The notes: a model not told the origin generated them from the sequence alone. A DNA stretch of 64,000 nucleotides from an uncultured Anaerolineae bacterium (GCA_903875215.1 CAIQVH010000020.1:1-64000); one strand, 5' to 3'. Positions 43,474 to 52,310 are shown, counted from the first letter of the stretch. Program-made: numbers and translations.

Positions 43474-43989
43474 TTAATCCCTCTCGCCCAGCGCCGCCAG
43501 ATGTTTGGGCGCCAGTATCCATTCGAGCGTGGCGCGCCGTTCGTGTGTCAGGTTCTCTGCGCTCAAATGGCAGACCCCACCCTTTTTCATATTAATCAAG
43601 AGCCCGGCGTCTCCGGCGACCAGCAGGCTGATCAGCGCGCTCAGGTTGGGCTCATGCCCCACCACGGCCAGGCTGTCCAGGCTGGGAAAATGCTCATTAA
43701 TCTCTCCAATCAGCGCATCCGGCGCGCCCATCGGCGTCAGGTTTTCGCTGATCGTGGCCTGGCCGCGACTGGGCTTTAGCACTTTCGCCAGGATTTGCCC
43801 GGTTTCAACGGCGCGCACATACGGGCTGGTGATGATCAAATCCAGGCGCACTTCAAGTTCTTTCAAGCCGCGCGCAATCTTGAGCATTTTTTCGCGCCCC
43901 TTTTCTGTTAAAGGTCGCAAACTGTCGTCTTCGTAACCGGGGGTGCCGGGTTCCACGGCAATGGCATGGCGGATGATGTAGATTTCCAT
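43474..43989 (-). CDS. sixA: SixA-like phosphohistidine phosphatase
   Basis: A 171-residue histidine phosphatase: the RHG-type motif IYIIRHAIAV at the start, then LRPLTEKGREKMLKIARGLK, LIITSPYVRAVETGQIL and the second histidine VVGHEPNLSAL. Length and wording fit SixA rather than CobC, although it lies beside cobalamin genes. It is transcribed toward the cbiR-cobU gene and has its own promoter region shared with the divergent PadR gene. Confidence 0.88.
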   Translation of the reverse strand: MEIYIIRHAIAVEPGTPGYEDDSLRPLTEKGREKMLKIARGLKELEVRLDLIITSPYVRAVETGQILAKVLKPSRGQATISENLTPMGAPDALIGEINEHFPSLDSLAVVGHEPNLSALISLLVAGDAGLLINMKKGGVCHLSAENLTHERRATLEWILAPKHLAALGERD

Positions 43990-44188
43990 GTTTTAAGCTC
44001 CTGTTCTCGTTCTTAAGTGTAACCGAAAAAAAAGGTCGCTGGTCATGTTACGACTTGTGGGTTAACATTGTTGGAAAGGTTTGTTAACATTTGGAAAACG
44101 TTAGTCAGCGTCTGGCTGGATTGATATCCAGCGCAGTTGAGCGGGGTCTGGCCGGGTTGGAACCTGCCCGCGCTGCATGGGTTTTTCC

Positions 44189-44229
44189 TTGCTCAAATTC
44201 ACACAACTTGATACACTCATCCAATGAGT
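44189..44229 (+). promoter_or_regulatory. PadR promoter with overlapping ACTCAT-N3-ATGAGT operator
   Basis: TTGCTC (44189-44194) and TACACT (44212-44217) are 17 bases apart. A perfect palindrome ACTCAT-CCA-ATGAGT (44215-44229) overlaps the -10 and covers the expected start site. Related palindromes follow the -10 of the modA promoter and the second padR promoter. The rest of the 234-base gap 43990-44223 shows nothing I can support. Confidence 0.75.
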
Positions 44230-44799
44230 AAGACTGAACCAGTGAGTGAAAAAATGGCAGAACATAAAGCACATCATATTGGTACGCTTTCGCCCGAAAT
44301 GGCGCTGCTGGGTTTGCTCTTTGGCGAGCCGGGGCACGGCTACGACCTGCACCGCAAGGTGGTCAGTGACCTGGGGCAGGTCTGGCATCTCAGCCAGAGT
44401 CAGGCCTATTCGATTTTGAAGCGGCTCGAAGCGCAGGGCGATATTTCAGTGGAGGAAATTCTTCAGGAAAAGCTGCCAGCGCGCCAGCTGCTGAGTCTGA
44501 CTGCCCAGGGGCGTCAACGCTTTTTGGATTGGCTCTCAGCTCCCAGCGGCGGCAGCACCCGCGCCATCCGCATGGAATTTGTCACACGCCTGTACTTTCT
44601 GAGCCAGTATCAGCCTGAAAAATTGACGGAGGCCTTTCAACTGCAAAAGGCCGAGGCGCTGAGTCATATTGAACGGCTGGAAATTGCGCGCAGCGAACTG
44701 CCCGATGAGCAAATCTACAACCGCATGAGCCTGGATTTGCGTCTGAAACAGTTAACTACCGTGCTGGAATGGCTGGACGAGTGCCAGAAGAATTTTTAG
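44224..44799 (+). CDS. PadR family transcriptional regulator
   Basis: 191 residues as read from ATG 44224. The PadR winged helix is clear (LLGLLFGEPGHGYDLHRKVV; LGQVWHLSQSQAYSILKRLE; LTAQGRQRFLDWLSAPSGG) with a C-terminal dimerisation helix. ATG 44224 would fall at or next to the predicted transcription start, implying a leaderless mRNA; ATG 44254 (MAEHKAHH) with a weak GAGTGA site is the alternative. The operator overlaps its own promoter, so autorepression is likely. It precedes trmO and the molybdate transporter. Confidence 0.88.
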   Translation: MSKTEPVSEKMAEHKAHHIGTLSPEMALLGLLFGEPGHGYDLHRKVVSDLGQVWHLSQSQAYSILKRLEAQGDISVEEILQEKLPARQLLSLTAQGRQRFLDWLSAPSGGSTRAIRMEFVTRLYFLSQYQPEKLTEAFQLQKAEALSHIERLEIARSELPDEQIYNRMSLDLRLKQLTTVLEWLDECQKNF

Positions 44800-44819
44800 C
44801 CGCCACAGGAGACGCCACA

Positions 44820-45266
44820 ATGGAATTTATCATGAAACCAATCGGGGTGATCCATACGCCCTTCAAAGAAGCAGCCGGGATGCCGATCCAGTCTGCACGT
44901 TCCAGCGCGGTGGGGGAGATCGAGGTTTTCCCGGAATATGTCGCCGGGTTGGAAAGCATTGATGAACTGTCTGACCTGATCCTGATCTACGTTTTCCATG
45001 AAGCCCTCAACAGCCCAGACTTGATGGTCAAACCGTTCCTGGATGACCGGGAACATGGAATTTTCGCCACCCGCTATTTCAAACGCCCCAATCCAATCGG
45101 GATTTCGATCGTTCGTTTGCTCGAGAGAAGCGGATCGCGGCTGAAAATCCAGCAGGTCGATATGCTGGATGGCACGCCGCTGCTGGATATCAAACCGTAT
45201 GTGCCCGAATTTGATGTCCGCACGGTGGAAAAGCTCGGCTGGTACGGCACGCGCGCGCATCCATAA
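44820..45266 (+). CDS. trmO: TrmO/TsaA-type tRNA t6A37 methyltransferase family protein
   Basis: 148 residues in the TsaA/TrmO (YaeB) beta-barrel family: MKPIGVIHTPFKEAAGMPIQ, GEIEVFPEYVAGLESIDELS, DLILIYVFH, IFATRYFKRPNPIGISIVRL, VDMLDGTPLLDIKPYVPEFD. It is short, lacking the C-terminal domain of E. coli TrmO. Short members often sit in molybdate or metal loci, so a role other than tRNA methylation is possible. It has an AGGAG ribosome site and is in the PadR operon. Confidence 0.85.
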   Translation: MEFIMKPIGVIHTPFKEAAGMPIQSARSSAVGEIEVFPEYVAGLESIDELSDLILIYVFHEALNSPDLMVKPFLDDREHGIFATRYFKRPNPIGISIVRLLERSGSRLKIQQVDMLDGTPLLDIKPYVPEFDVRTVEKLGWYGTRAHP

Positions 45267-45350
45267 AACCGGATAGAGCACCGCTCAATCAACAACTTCC
45301 CCATATTTTTCAAAAAAAGGTTTTTCCTGTCAGGATAGCTCATTGCTATC

Positions 45351-45411
45351 TTGCTTTAAATTGTGCATCTTGATATACTTACTCAAAGAGTATTACTCAT
45401 CGAGTGAGTAA
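45351..45411 (+). promoter_or_regulatory. modA promoter with PadR-type operators
   Basis: TTGCTT (45351-45356) and TATACT (45374-45379), spacer 17, are followed by ACTC-AAA-GAGT (45381-45391) and the perfect TTACTCA-TCGAG-TGAGTAA (45393-45411). The match to the padR operators indicates that the molybdate transporter is in the PadR regulon. Confidence 0.75.
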
Positions 45412-45465
45412 TTGTTGACCGATTTTTTGGAAATGAAGGATCTGAAACAGAAAAGGAGAAAAATC

Positions 45466-46281
45466 ATGAAATCCAAAATCTTTGCATTGTTAATGTTGAT
45501 CGTCCTGCTGACCAGTGCGGCCTGTACGCCACAGGCCACTCCCACTGCCGAGCCACCGGCTCCCAAAACATTGACCGTTTTGGCCGCCGCTTCCCTGACA
45601 GAATCTTTTACTGAGTTGGGAAAAGCGTTTGAAGCCCAGAATCCCGGCGTGACGGTTGTGTTCAGCTTTGCCGGTTCCCAACAGCTGGCCCAGCAGCTCG
45701 ATCAGGGCGCGGAAGCCGATGTTTTCGCCAGCGCCAGCAAAAAATACATGGACGCGGCGGTGACCTCCAAACGCGTCAGTGCTGACTCTGCCCAACCTTT
45801 CGTTAAGAATCGACTGGTTGTCATCTTCCCCAAGGATAATCCGGCGGGCATTAAGGAACTCAAGGATTTATCCAAGGCCGGTCTCAAGCTGGATTTGGGC
45901 GATAAAGCTGTCCCCTGCGGCCAGTATGCGCTGGATTTTCTGGATAAAGCCATCAAAGACTCGGGGTTTGATGCAACGTACAAAGACAGCGTCATCAAGA
46001 ATGTCGTCTCGTATGAAGACAATGTCAAAGCGATCATCACCAAGGTCAGCATGGGTGAAGCGGATGCCGGGATCGTTTACGTCACGGATGTCACCGCAGC
46101 CGTGGCCGATAAACTTGGAACGTTGGACATCCCCGATGCGCTCAACACCATTGCCTCGTATCCGATTGCGCCTGTCGCGGATAGCAAGAACGCCGACCTG
46201 GCCAAAGCCTTCGTCGCTTTTATCTTGTCTGCGGATGGGCAGGCTGTTCTGGCAAAATATGGCTTTTTGCCAGTAAAATAG
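45466..46281 (+). CDS. modA: Molybdate (or tungstate) ABC transporter substrate-binding lipoprotein
   Basis: A 271-residue ModA: lipoprotein signal (LLMLIVLLTSAACTP), LTVLAAASLTESFTELGKAF, VVFSFAGSQQLAQQLDQGAE, DVFASASKKYMDAAV, VPCGQYALDFLDKA and EADAGIVYVTDV, all typical. Mo and W selectivity cannot be read from the sequence. ATG 45466 follows AAAGGAG; an upstream in-frame ATG lacks a site. It supplies oxyanion for the AOR and MOP enzymes encoded here. Confidence 0.93.
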   Translation: MKSKIFALLMLIVLLTSAACTPQATPTAEPPAPKTLTVLAAASLTESFTELGKAFEAQNPGVTVVFSFAGSQQLAQQLDQGAEADVFASASKKYMDAAVTSKRVSADSAQPFVKNRLVVIFPKDNPAGIKELKDLSKAGLKLDLGDKAVPCGQYALDFLDKAIKDSGFDATYKDSVIKNVVSYEDNVKAIITKVSMGEADAGIVYVTDVTAAVADKLGTLDIPDALNTIASYPIAPVADSKNADLAKAFVAFILSADGQAVLAKYGFLPVK

Positions 46282-46285
46282 CTGC

Positions 46286-47107
46286 ATGCGTTTGCGCCGC
46301 TCCTCCATTCACCGCATTGTTACGCCAAACAGCCAGTCAGACTGGCTGTTTGTTCTCCCTGGACTGCTGCTTGTCCTTTTGCTGGGATTACCGCTGCTGG
46401 CGCTTTTTCTGCGTGCGGCAAACCCGGATTTTCTGAACTATGCCACTTCGGAAACTGCGCTGGCGGCGCTTAAGCTCAGCCTGGTGACCAGCCTGATCAG
46501 CCTGGCCATTTCCCTGCTGATTGGTACGCCGCTGGCCTACATCCTGGCGCGTTGGGAATTTTCGGGCCGCGCGGCACTGGAATTGCTGATCGACCTGCCG
46601 GTCGTCCTACCGCCCTCGGTGGCTGGCCTGGCGCTGCTGATCGCCTTCGGGCGACGGGGTTTGTTCGGCAGCTGGCTGTCCGCCCTGGGGATTCAGCTGC
46701 CCTTTACCACGGCGGCAGTCGTCATCGCCCAGACGTTTGTCTCCGCGCCGCTCTTTGTCCGCTCGGCCCGGATTGGCTTTGCCGCCATCGATCCACAGTT
46801 GGAGGAAGCCGCGCACGTCGAAGGCGCCACCCAGGTGCAGATGTTCACCCAGGTCATGTTTCCGCTGGCCGGGCGGGCGCTAATCAGCGGCGCGATTTTG
46901 GCCTGGACGCGCGCCTTGGGCGAATTCGGCGCGACGATTCTGTTTGCTGGCAACCTGGAAGGGGTGACTCAGACCATGCCGCTGGCAATTTACCTTGGCT
47001 TTGAGCGCAACCTGGATGTGGCGGTCGTGCTTTCAGTCGTACTGGTTCTGGTTTCGCTGATTCTGCTGGGGGTAATGAGAAAACTTGACGAGAGTCAGCC
47101 CCGGTAG
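46286..47107 (+). CDS. modB: Molybdate ABC transporter permease
   Basis: A 273-residue, five- to six-helix permease with the EAA loop EEAAHVEGATQVQMFTQVMF and ModB pattern LIDLPVVLPPSVAGLALLIA, ALGEFGATILFAGN and LPLLALF at the start. It begins 4 bases after the modA stop. No modC ATPase follows; the 161-base gap to the next gene has no ORF for one, so an ATPase must come from elsewhere. Confidence 0.92.
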   Translation: MRLRRSSIHRIVTPNSQSDWLFVLPGLLLVLLLGLPLLALFLRAANPDFLNYATSETALAALKLSLVTSLISLAISLLIGTPLAYILARWEFSGRAALELLIDLPVVLPPSVAGLALLIAFGRRGLFGSWLSALGIQLPFTTAAVVIAQTFVSAPLFVRSARIGFAAIDPQLEEAAHVEGATQVQMFTQVMFPLAGRALISGAILAWTRALGEFGATILFAGNLEGVTQTMPLAIYLGFERNLDVAVVLSVVLVLVSLILLGVMRKLDESQPR

Positions 47108-47268
47108 AACGGGCCTCATCCAAGAAACATCCAATGGGGGATGAAACGCCTGAAGTTGCCCATTTGCGCATTCTGACTTGAGAACTCCCTGTAAAATGTA
47201 TCAAATGTAGCGTTACAATTGTGTAAACTTGACTCGATTCATAATCTGTTCAACAAAGGAGAAAAACG

Positions 47269-48708
47269 ATGGAACACAAGCTGTGGATCAATGGTCAGTG
47301 GGTGGACAGCAGGGGCGGAGGCACCATGTCTGTCGAAAATCCGGCTACCGGGAAAAAGATTGCCGAAGTGGTCGATGCCAGCGCCGAAGATGTCAACCTG
47401 GCGGTGGCGGCGGCCAAAACGGCCTTCTACGATGGGCGCTGGTCGCGATTGGTACCTTCGGAACGCTCCAAGGTGCTCTGGAAACTGGCAGATTTGCTCG
47501 AACAGCGCCAGGAGGAGTTTGCCCGGCTGGAATCGGAGAATACCGGCAAGCCATATAAGTACGTCAGCCTGGGCGCTGATTTGATGTTTTCGATCGACAA
47601 CTTGCGTTTCTTTGCCGGGGCGGCGCGCGATACGCACGGCAACCATGCCGGGGAATATTTCCCGGGCTACACCTCGCTTTATCGGCGCGACCCGGTCGGT
47701 GTGGTTGGGCAGATTGCGCCCTGGAACTATCCGCTGATGATGGGCATCTGGAAAATTGGCCCGGCGCTGGCGGCGGGCTGCACGACTGTGTTCAAACCGG
47801 CTTCCATCACGCCGCTCACCAGCCTGCTGCTGGCGGATATCATCAAGGAAGCGGGTGTTCCGGATGGCGTGGTCAACATTATCACCGGGCGCAGCGCCGG
47901 TCGACTGCTGGTGGAGCATCCCGATATCCGCATGATCAGCGTGACCGGTTCGACGGAAGTCGGCCAATCCATCATGCGGACGGCGGCCAATACCATCAAG
48001 CGCGTTCACCTGGAACTGGGCGGCAAGGCCCCGGTACTGGTCTTTGACGATGCGGATGTGGAACTGGTGGCCGCCAAAGTGGCGTTGGCTGGCACGATCA
48101 ACACCGGACAGGATTGCACCGCCGCGACACGCGTCTATGTGGCGGAAGGATTGCGCAAAAAGGTCGAGGAAGCGCTGGTTGCAGCCGTGCGCGGCACCAA
48201 GATTGGCGATCCGTTTGACGACGATACGCAGATCGGGCCGATGATTTCGAGCGGACAGCGTGAATCGGTCAGCGGTTTCGTGGAACGTGCCCGTGCGACG
48301 GGAGCCAAAATCCTGACCGGCGGCGGTGTCCCGAAGGGTTTCGATCAGGGTTATTACTACGAGCCAACCATCATTGCCGATGCCGACCAGAAATCAGAAA
48401 TCATTCAGCAGGAAGTTTTTGGTCCGGTCATCACGATCAACTCCTTCAAGGAAGAGGAAGAAGCCATCAACCTGGGCAACGATGTTGTCTTTGGGTTGGC
48501 ATCGTCGGTGTTTACCAAGGACGTGGCGCGCGCGATGCGCGTCTCGGCCCGGCTGGAATTTGGCACCGTTTGGGTCAATGATCATATTCCGCTGGCTTCC
48601 GAAGCGCCGCATGGCGGCTTCAAGCAGTCCGGCTTTGGCAAGGATTTATCGGCTGAGGCGGTGGGCGATTATCTCGTTACCAAGCACGTTATGATCGGTC
48701 TGGCTTAA
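47269..48708 (+). CDS. NAD(P)-dependent aldehyde dehydrogenase (betaine/aminobutyraldehyde type)
   Basis: 479 residues. ALDH landmarks are all present: APWNYPLMMGIWKIGPALAA, KPASITPLTSL, GSTEVGQSI, catalytic Glu in HLELGGKAPVLV, catalytic Cys in NTGQDCTAATRVYV, and EVFGPVITI. It is most like PatD/YdcW and betaine aldehyde dehydrogenases. The role in this context is open: it lies between modAB and the Mo-dependent aldehyde oxidoreductase but has its own leader, with an AAAGGAG ribosome site. Confidence 0.88.
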   Translation: MEHKLWINGQWVDSRGGGTMSVENPATGKKIAEVVDASAEDVNLAVAAAKTAFYDGRWSRLVPSERSKVLWKLADLLEQRQEEFARLESENTGKPYKYVSLGADLMFSIDNLRFFAGAARDTHGNHAGEYFPGYTSLYRRDPVGVVGQIAPWNYPLMMGIWKIGPALAAGCTTVFKPASITPLTSLLLADIIKEAGVPDGVVNIITGRSAGRLLVEHPDIRMISVTGSTEVGQSIMRTAANTIKRVHLELGGKAPVLVFDDADVELVAAKVALAGTINTGQDCTAATRVYVAEGLRKKVEEALVAAVRGTKIGDPFDDDTQIGPMISSGQRESVSGFVERARATGAKILTGGGVPKGFDQGYYYEPTIIADADQKSEIIQQEVFGPVITINSFKEEEEAINLGNDVVFGLASSVFTKDVARAMRVSARLEFGTVWVNDHIPLASEAPHGGFKQSGFGKDLSAEAVGDYLVTKHVMIGLA

Positions 48709-48712
48709 ATTC

Positions 48713-48749
48713 AAAGGCCGGGGACTGCACAAGTCCCCGGCCTTTTTTT
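48713..48749. terminator. Strong bidirectional terminator
   Basis: AAAGGCCGGGGACT / AGTCCCCGGCCTTT, a 14-bp perfect stem with loop GCACA and T-runs on the + side (and A on the other), lies between the convergent aldehyde dehydrogenase and second padR genes. Confidence 0.92.
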
Positions 48750-48754
48750 CAAGA

Positions 48755-49288
48755 TTATAAATTTTCCTGATAGGAATCCAGCCAGGCGAGGGTGGCCTCG
48801 ATTTGGCCGATGCGATACTGGCGAATCAAGCTGCGATAAGAGCCCGGTGCGACGTTTTCCGCGGAAAACGTATCCAACCATTCCTGACAGGTGTTGCGCT
48901 GCAAGGTCAGTAAAGCGCGGGCTTTTTCCGGGTCATCCTGGCGTGCAAAATACAACTTGGCCATAAATTCCTGGCGCATCAGCCGCGGCATATTGACGGG
49001 GGAAAGCAGCCATTTCTGAAAAGCGGTTTGCCCCTCATGAGTGAGATGAAATACCCGGCGGGGTGGGCGGGCGGCTTCCTGCGGTTGCAACACGCCCCAA
49101 ATGCAACCATCATCTTCCAGTTTGGCGAGCAGCGCGTATAACTGGCTCTGCTTCAGATGCCAGATTGGCCCCAAACCTTCAGGGTTCGAGAGCATCAGAT
49201 GAATCTGATATCCATGCTGAGGCCCCTGCCGTAAAAAACCCAGCAGCGCCAGTTCAATTCCGGGGGGACGTCTTACCATTGGGCACAT
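48755..49288 (-). CDS. PadR family transcriptional regulator (second copy)
   Basis: 177 residues: PadR winged helix (IELALLGFLRQGPQHGYQIH; GPIWHLKQSQLYALLAKLED; HLTHEGQTAFQKWL) and a C-terminal dimer helix ending IEATLAWLDSYQENL, closely echoing the end of the first PadR (LTTVLEWLDECQKNF). So the two are paralogues. It is divergent from the molybdenum aldehyde oxidoreductase and its promoter has the same type of operator. ATG 49279 (MVRRPP) is an alternative start. Confidence 0.88.
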   Translation of the reverse strand: MCPMVRRPPGIELALLGFLRQGPQHGYQIHLMLSNPEGLGPIWHLKQSQLYALLAKLEDDGCIWGVLQPQEAARPPRRVFHLTHEGQTAFQKWLLSPVNMPRLMRQEFMAKLYFARQDDPEKARALLTLQRNTCQEWLDTFSAENVAPGSYRSLIRQYRIGQIEATLAWLDSYQENL

Positions 49289-49308
49289 GTCAGATCGAAT
49301 TCTCCTTG

Positions 49309-49348
49309 CTCAATAAATGAGTATACACAAAATGACGTCACGATTCAA
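49309..49348 (-). promoter_or_regulatory. Second padR promoter with CTCA-N5-TGAG operator
   Basis: Leftward TTGAAT (49348-49343) and TATACT (49325-49320), spacer 17, are followed by ACTCA-TTTAT-TGAG, overlapping the -10 as in the first padR gene. Confidence 0.7.
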
Positions 49349-49399
49349 TGTGACGTTTGTAATGAAACAATTGAAACAACAAATAGGCTGTGCTAATAT
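49335..49399 (+). promoter_or_regulatory. Promoter and upstream dyad of the Mo aldehyde oxidoreductase operon
   Basis: TTGAAA (49371-49376) and TAATAT (49394-49399) have a 17-base spacer. Upstream lies a dyad ACGTCAC-N8-GTGACGT (49335-49356), which overlaps the leftward padR -35 region. A hairpin GGAGAATT/AATTCTCC (49409-49441) lies in the leader. Confidence 0.65.
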
Positions 49400-49501
49400 T
49401 CTTCTTGTGGAGAATTCACAGGATTTGCTCGAAAATTCTCCATGCCAGCCATTGTCCATCAAAAGCACCACTCAAACTCGGAAAGGATATTCGGAGGAAC
49501 T

Positions 49502-52231
49502 ATGTTGAAGAAATCGCTCGTCATAAATGGGGTTAACAAATCACTGATTATTGACCCCGAAGCCAGCCTGGCTGATGTATTGCGCAAGCAACTGCTCCTG
49601 ACCGGCACGAAAGTTTCGTGCAATGATGGACATTGTGGCGCCTGCTCGGTCGTCGTGGATGGCAAACTCACCCTGGCCTGTGTGACCAAGATGAGCAAGG
49701 TTGCGGATGGCGCGGCCGTCATCACCGTGGAAGGCATCGGCACCCCGGAAAAGATGCACCCAATCCAGGTGGCCTTTGCCGTCTATGGAGCTGCACAGTG
49801 CGGTTTCTGCACCCCCGGCATGGTTGTTTCGGCCTATGCCCTGTTGACCAGTAACCCCAATCCAACCCGTGAACAGGTTCGCGACTGGCTGACCAAGCAC
49901 CACAACGCCTGCCGCTGCACCGGTTACAAACCGATCGTGGATGGCATCATGGAAGCCGGTAAAGTCATGCGCGGCGAGATGAAGCTCGAGGATTTGGAAT
50001 ACAAACTCCCCGCCGATGGCAAAATCTGGGGCGGCAAATATCCGCGCCCAACCGCGACTGCCAAAGTCACCGGCACGCTCGATTTCGGTCAGGATCTGGG
50101 CCTGAAAATGCCCGCCGACACCCTGCAGCTGGCACTGGTGCAGGCCAAGGTTTCGCACGCCAATATTCTCTCGATTGACACATCCGAAGCCGAGAAAATG
50201 CCCGGCGTCTTCAAAGTCGTCACTCACAAGGATGTCAAAGGCAAGAATCGCATCACTGGTCTGATCACCTTCCCGACCAACAAGGGAGATGGCTGGGATC
50301 GCCCGATTCTGTGCGACACCAAGGTCTTCCAGTATGGCGACGCGATTGCCATTGTCTGCGCTGATACCATTGAGCAGGCCAAAGCCGCCGCTGAAAAAGT
50401 CAAAGTGGAATTGGAAGAACTGCCCGCCTATATGAGCGCCCCGGCTGCCATGGCCGACGACGCCATCGAAATCCACCCCGGCACCCCCAACGTTTATTTC
50501 GAACAGAAAATCGCCAAGGGTCCCGACACCAAAGACATCATGGAATCGGCGCCCTATGTCGTCAGCGACAGTTTCTACCTCCAGCGCCAGCCCCATCTGA
50601 CGATTGAATCGGACATGGGCTTTGCCTATTACGATGAACAGGGCCGCCTGACCATTCACTCCAAATCGATCGGCCTGTACCTGCACCTGTACATGATTGC
50701 CCCAGGCCTGGGCGTTGAACCCGATAAACTGCGCCTGGTGCAGAACCCGGCCGGCGGCACCTTCGGCTACAAGTTCAGCCCGACCATGGAAGCCCTGCTC
50801 GGCGCGGCCTGCATCGCCACCGGACACCCGGTTTACCTGGAATACGATTATCAGCAGTACATGCAGTACACCGGCAAACGCTCGCCGTTCTGGCTGGATA
50901 TCAAGATGGCCGCCGACAAAGATGGCAAGATCATCGCCATGGAACACGATTACATCGTCGATCACGGCCCCTACTCCGAATTTGGCGATCTTCTGACCCT
51001 GCGCGGCGCGCAGTACATCGGCGCGGGCTACAACATCCCCAGCATTCGGGGCCGCGGCCGCACTGTCGCCACCAACCATGTTTGGGGCTCGGCCTTCCGT
51101 GCTTATGGTTCCCCGCAGTCCTTCCTGGCTTCTGAAAGCCTGGTGGATGAACTTGCTGAGAAAATGGGCATGGATCCGCTCGAATTCCGCTATATCAACG
51201 CTTATCGCCCCGGTTCCACCACCCCCACCGGACAGGATCCCGAAGTTTATTCCCTGCCCGAAATGCTGGAAAAACTGCGCCCGATCTACAAGGAAGCCAA
51301 AGAAAAAGCCGCCCGTGAATCGACTCCCGAAAACAAGAAGGGTGTCGGCGTCACGATCGGTATCTACGGCTGCGGTCTGGACGGTGTGGACGGCGCTGAA
51401 GCTGACGTTGAATTGACCAAAGACGGCGTGACCGTTTACAACACCTGGCAGGATCACGGCCAGGGCGCGGATATGGGTACCTTGGGCACCGCCCACGAAG
51501 CCCTGCGCCCGCTCGGCATCGCCCCCAGCCAGATCAAACTGGTGATGAACGATACCGGCCTGGTCCCCAACAGCGGTCCCTCGGGCGGCAGTCGCAGCCA
51601 GGTTGTGACCGGCAATGCCATCAAGAACGGCTGCGAACAACTGATCGCCGCCATGACCAAACCGGATGGCAGCTTCCGCACTTACGATGAAATGGTCGCC
51701 GCTGGCGCCCAACTGCGCTACACCGGCAAATGGGCTGCTTCGATGAACTCCAACTGCGATGCGAACGGTCAGGGTAACCCCTTTGCCGTCTACATGTACG
51801 GCGCCTTCCTGGCCGAAGTCAACGTCAACACCAAGAGCGGCAAGACTACGGTCGAAGGCATGACGGTCATGGCCGACATCGGCAAGATTAACAACAAGCT
51901 GGTTGTTGATGGTCAAATTTACGGTGGTGTGGCCCAGGGTATCGGCCTGGCGCTCTCCGAGGACTTCGAGGACATCGACAAGCACAGCACCATGCTGGGC
52001 GCCGGTATCCCGTATGCCAAGGATATCCCCGACAAGTTCGACATCCACTACTTTGAGAATGCCCGCGAACACGGCCCGTTTGGCGCTGCTGGCGTCGGCG
52101 AACTGCCGCTGACCTCGCCGCATGTGGCGGTGATTAACGCCATCTACAACGCGACCGGTGTGCGCATCCGCCATCTGCCCGCCCGCCCCGACAAGGTGTT
52201 GGCTGGCCTGAAGGCCCTGCAGCCCGCGTAA
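49502..52231 (+). CDS. mop: Molybdenum aldehyde oxidoreductase (MOP type, xanthine oxidase family)
   Basis: A 909-residue single-chain enzyme, nearly the length of Desulfovibrio gigas MOP (907). The N-terminal [2Fe-2S] domains are C-x4-C-x2-C (CNDGHCGAC) with a fourth Cys (LAC), and CGFCTPGMV...CRCTGYKP. The Mo domains follow (VQNPAGGTFGYKFSPTMEAL; RGRGRTVATNHVWGSAFRAY; GGSRSQVVTGNAIKNGC), ending with the catalytic Glu867 in GVGELPLTSP. There is no FAD domain, so electrons leave through an external carrier. It oxidises an aldehyde to an acid in the cytoplasm; the substrate is unknown. ATG 49502 has the strong site GGAGG. Confidence 0.93.
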   Translation: MLKKSLVINGVNKSLIIDPEASLADVLRKQLLLTGTKVSCNDGHCGACSVVVDGKLTLACVTKMSKVADGAAVITVEGIGTPEKMHPIQVAFAVYGAAQCGFCTPGMVVSAYALLTSNPNPTREQVRDWLTKHHNACRCTGYKPIVDGIMEAGKVMRGEMKLEDLEYKLPADGKIWGGKYPRPTATAKVTGTLDFGQDLGLKMPADTLQLALVQAKVSHANILSIDTSEAEKMPGVFKVVTHKDVKGKNRITGLITFPTNKGDGWDRPILCDTKVFQYGDAIAIVCADTIEQAKAAAEKVKVELEELPAYMSAPAAMADDAIEIHPGTPNVYFEQKIAKGPDTKDIMESAPYVVSDSFYLQRQPHLTIESDMGFAYYDEQGRLTIHSKSIGLYLHLYMIAPGLGVEPDKLRLVQNPAGGTFGYKFSPTMEALLGAACIATGHPVYLEYDYQQYMQYTGKRSPFWLDIKMAADKDGKIIAMEHDYIVDHGPYSEFGDLLTLRGAQYIGAGYNIPSIRGRGRTVATNHVWGSAFRAYGSPQSFLASESLVDELAEKMGMDPLEFRYINAYRPGSTTPTGQDPEVYSLPEMLEKLRPIYKEAKEKAARESTPENKKGVGVTIGIYGCGLDGVDGAEADVELTKDGVTVYNTWQDHGQGADMGTLGTAHEALRPLGIAPSQIKLVMNDTGLVPNSGPSGGSRSQVVTGNAIKNGCEQLIAAMTKPDGSFRTYDEMVAAGAQLRYTGKWAASMNSNCDANGQGNPFAVYMYGAFLAEVNVNTKSGKTTVEGMTVMADIGKINNKLVVDGQIYGGVAQGIGLALSEDFEDIDKHSTMLGAGIPYAKDIPDKFDIHYFENAREHGPFGAAGVGELPLTSPHVAVINAIYNATGVRIRHLPARPDKVLAGLKALQPA

Positions 52232-52242
52232 CCTTTTCTACC

Positions 52243-52277
52243 AAGGGGAGCGTTCGTCAAGGGCGCTCCCCTTTTTT
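52243..52277 (+). terminator. Rho-independent terminator after mop
   Basis: AAGGGGAGCG / CGCTCCCCTT with an 11-base loop and six T, 11 bases after the stop. It would limit read-through into the accessory genes. Confidence 0.9.
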
Positions 52278-52310
52278 ATCCACTTGTACGCTTGAAGTCA
52301 GACCTTTTTT

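Noticed and set aside
43474-43989. Alpha-ribazole phosphatase (CobC) because of the neighbouring cob genes
   Set aside because: Motifs and length match SixA phosphohistidine phosphatases better, and the gene is on the opposite strand.
49541-52174. 877-residue open frame antisense to the Mo aldehyde oxidoreductase
   Set aside because: It mirrors the codon pattern of a clearly real, fully conserved gene on the + strand and resembles no family.
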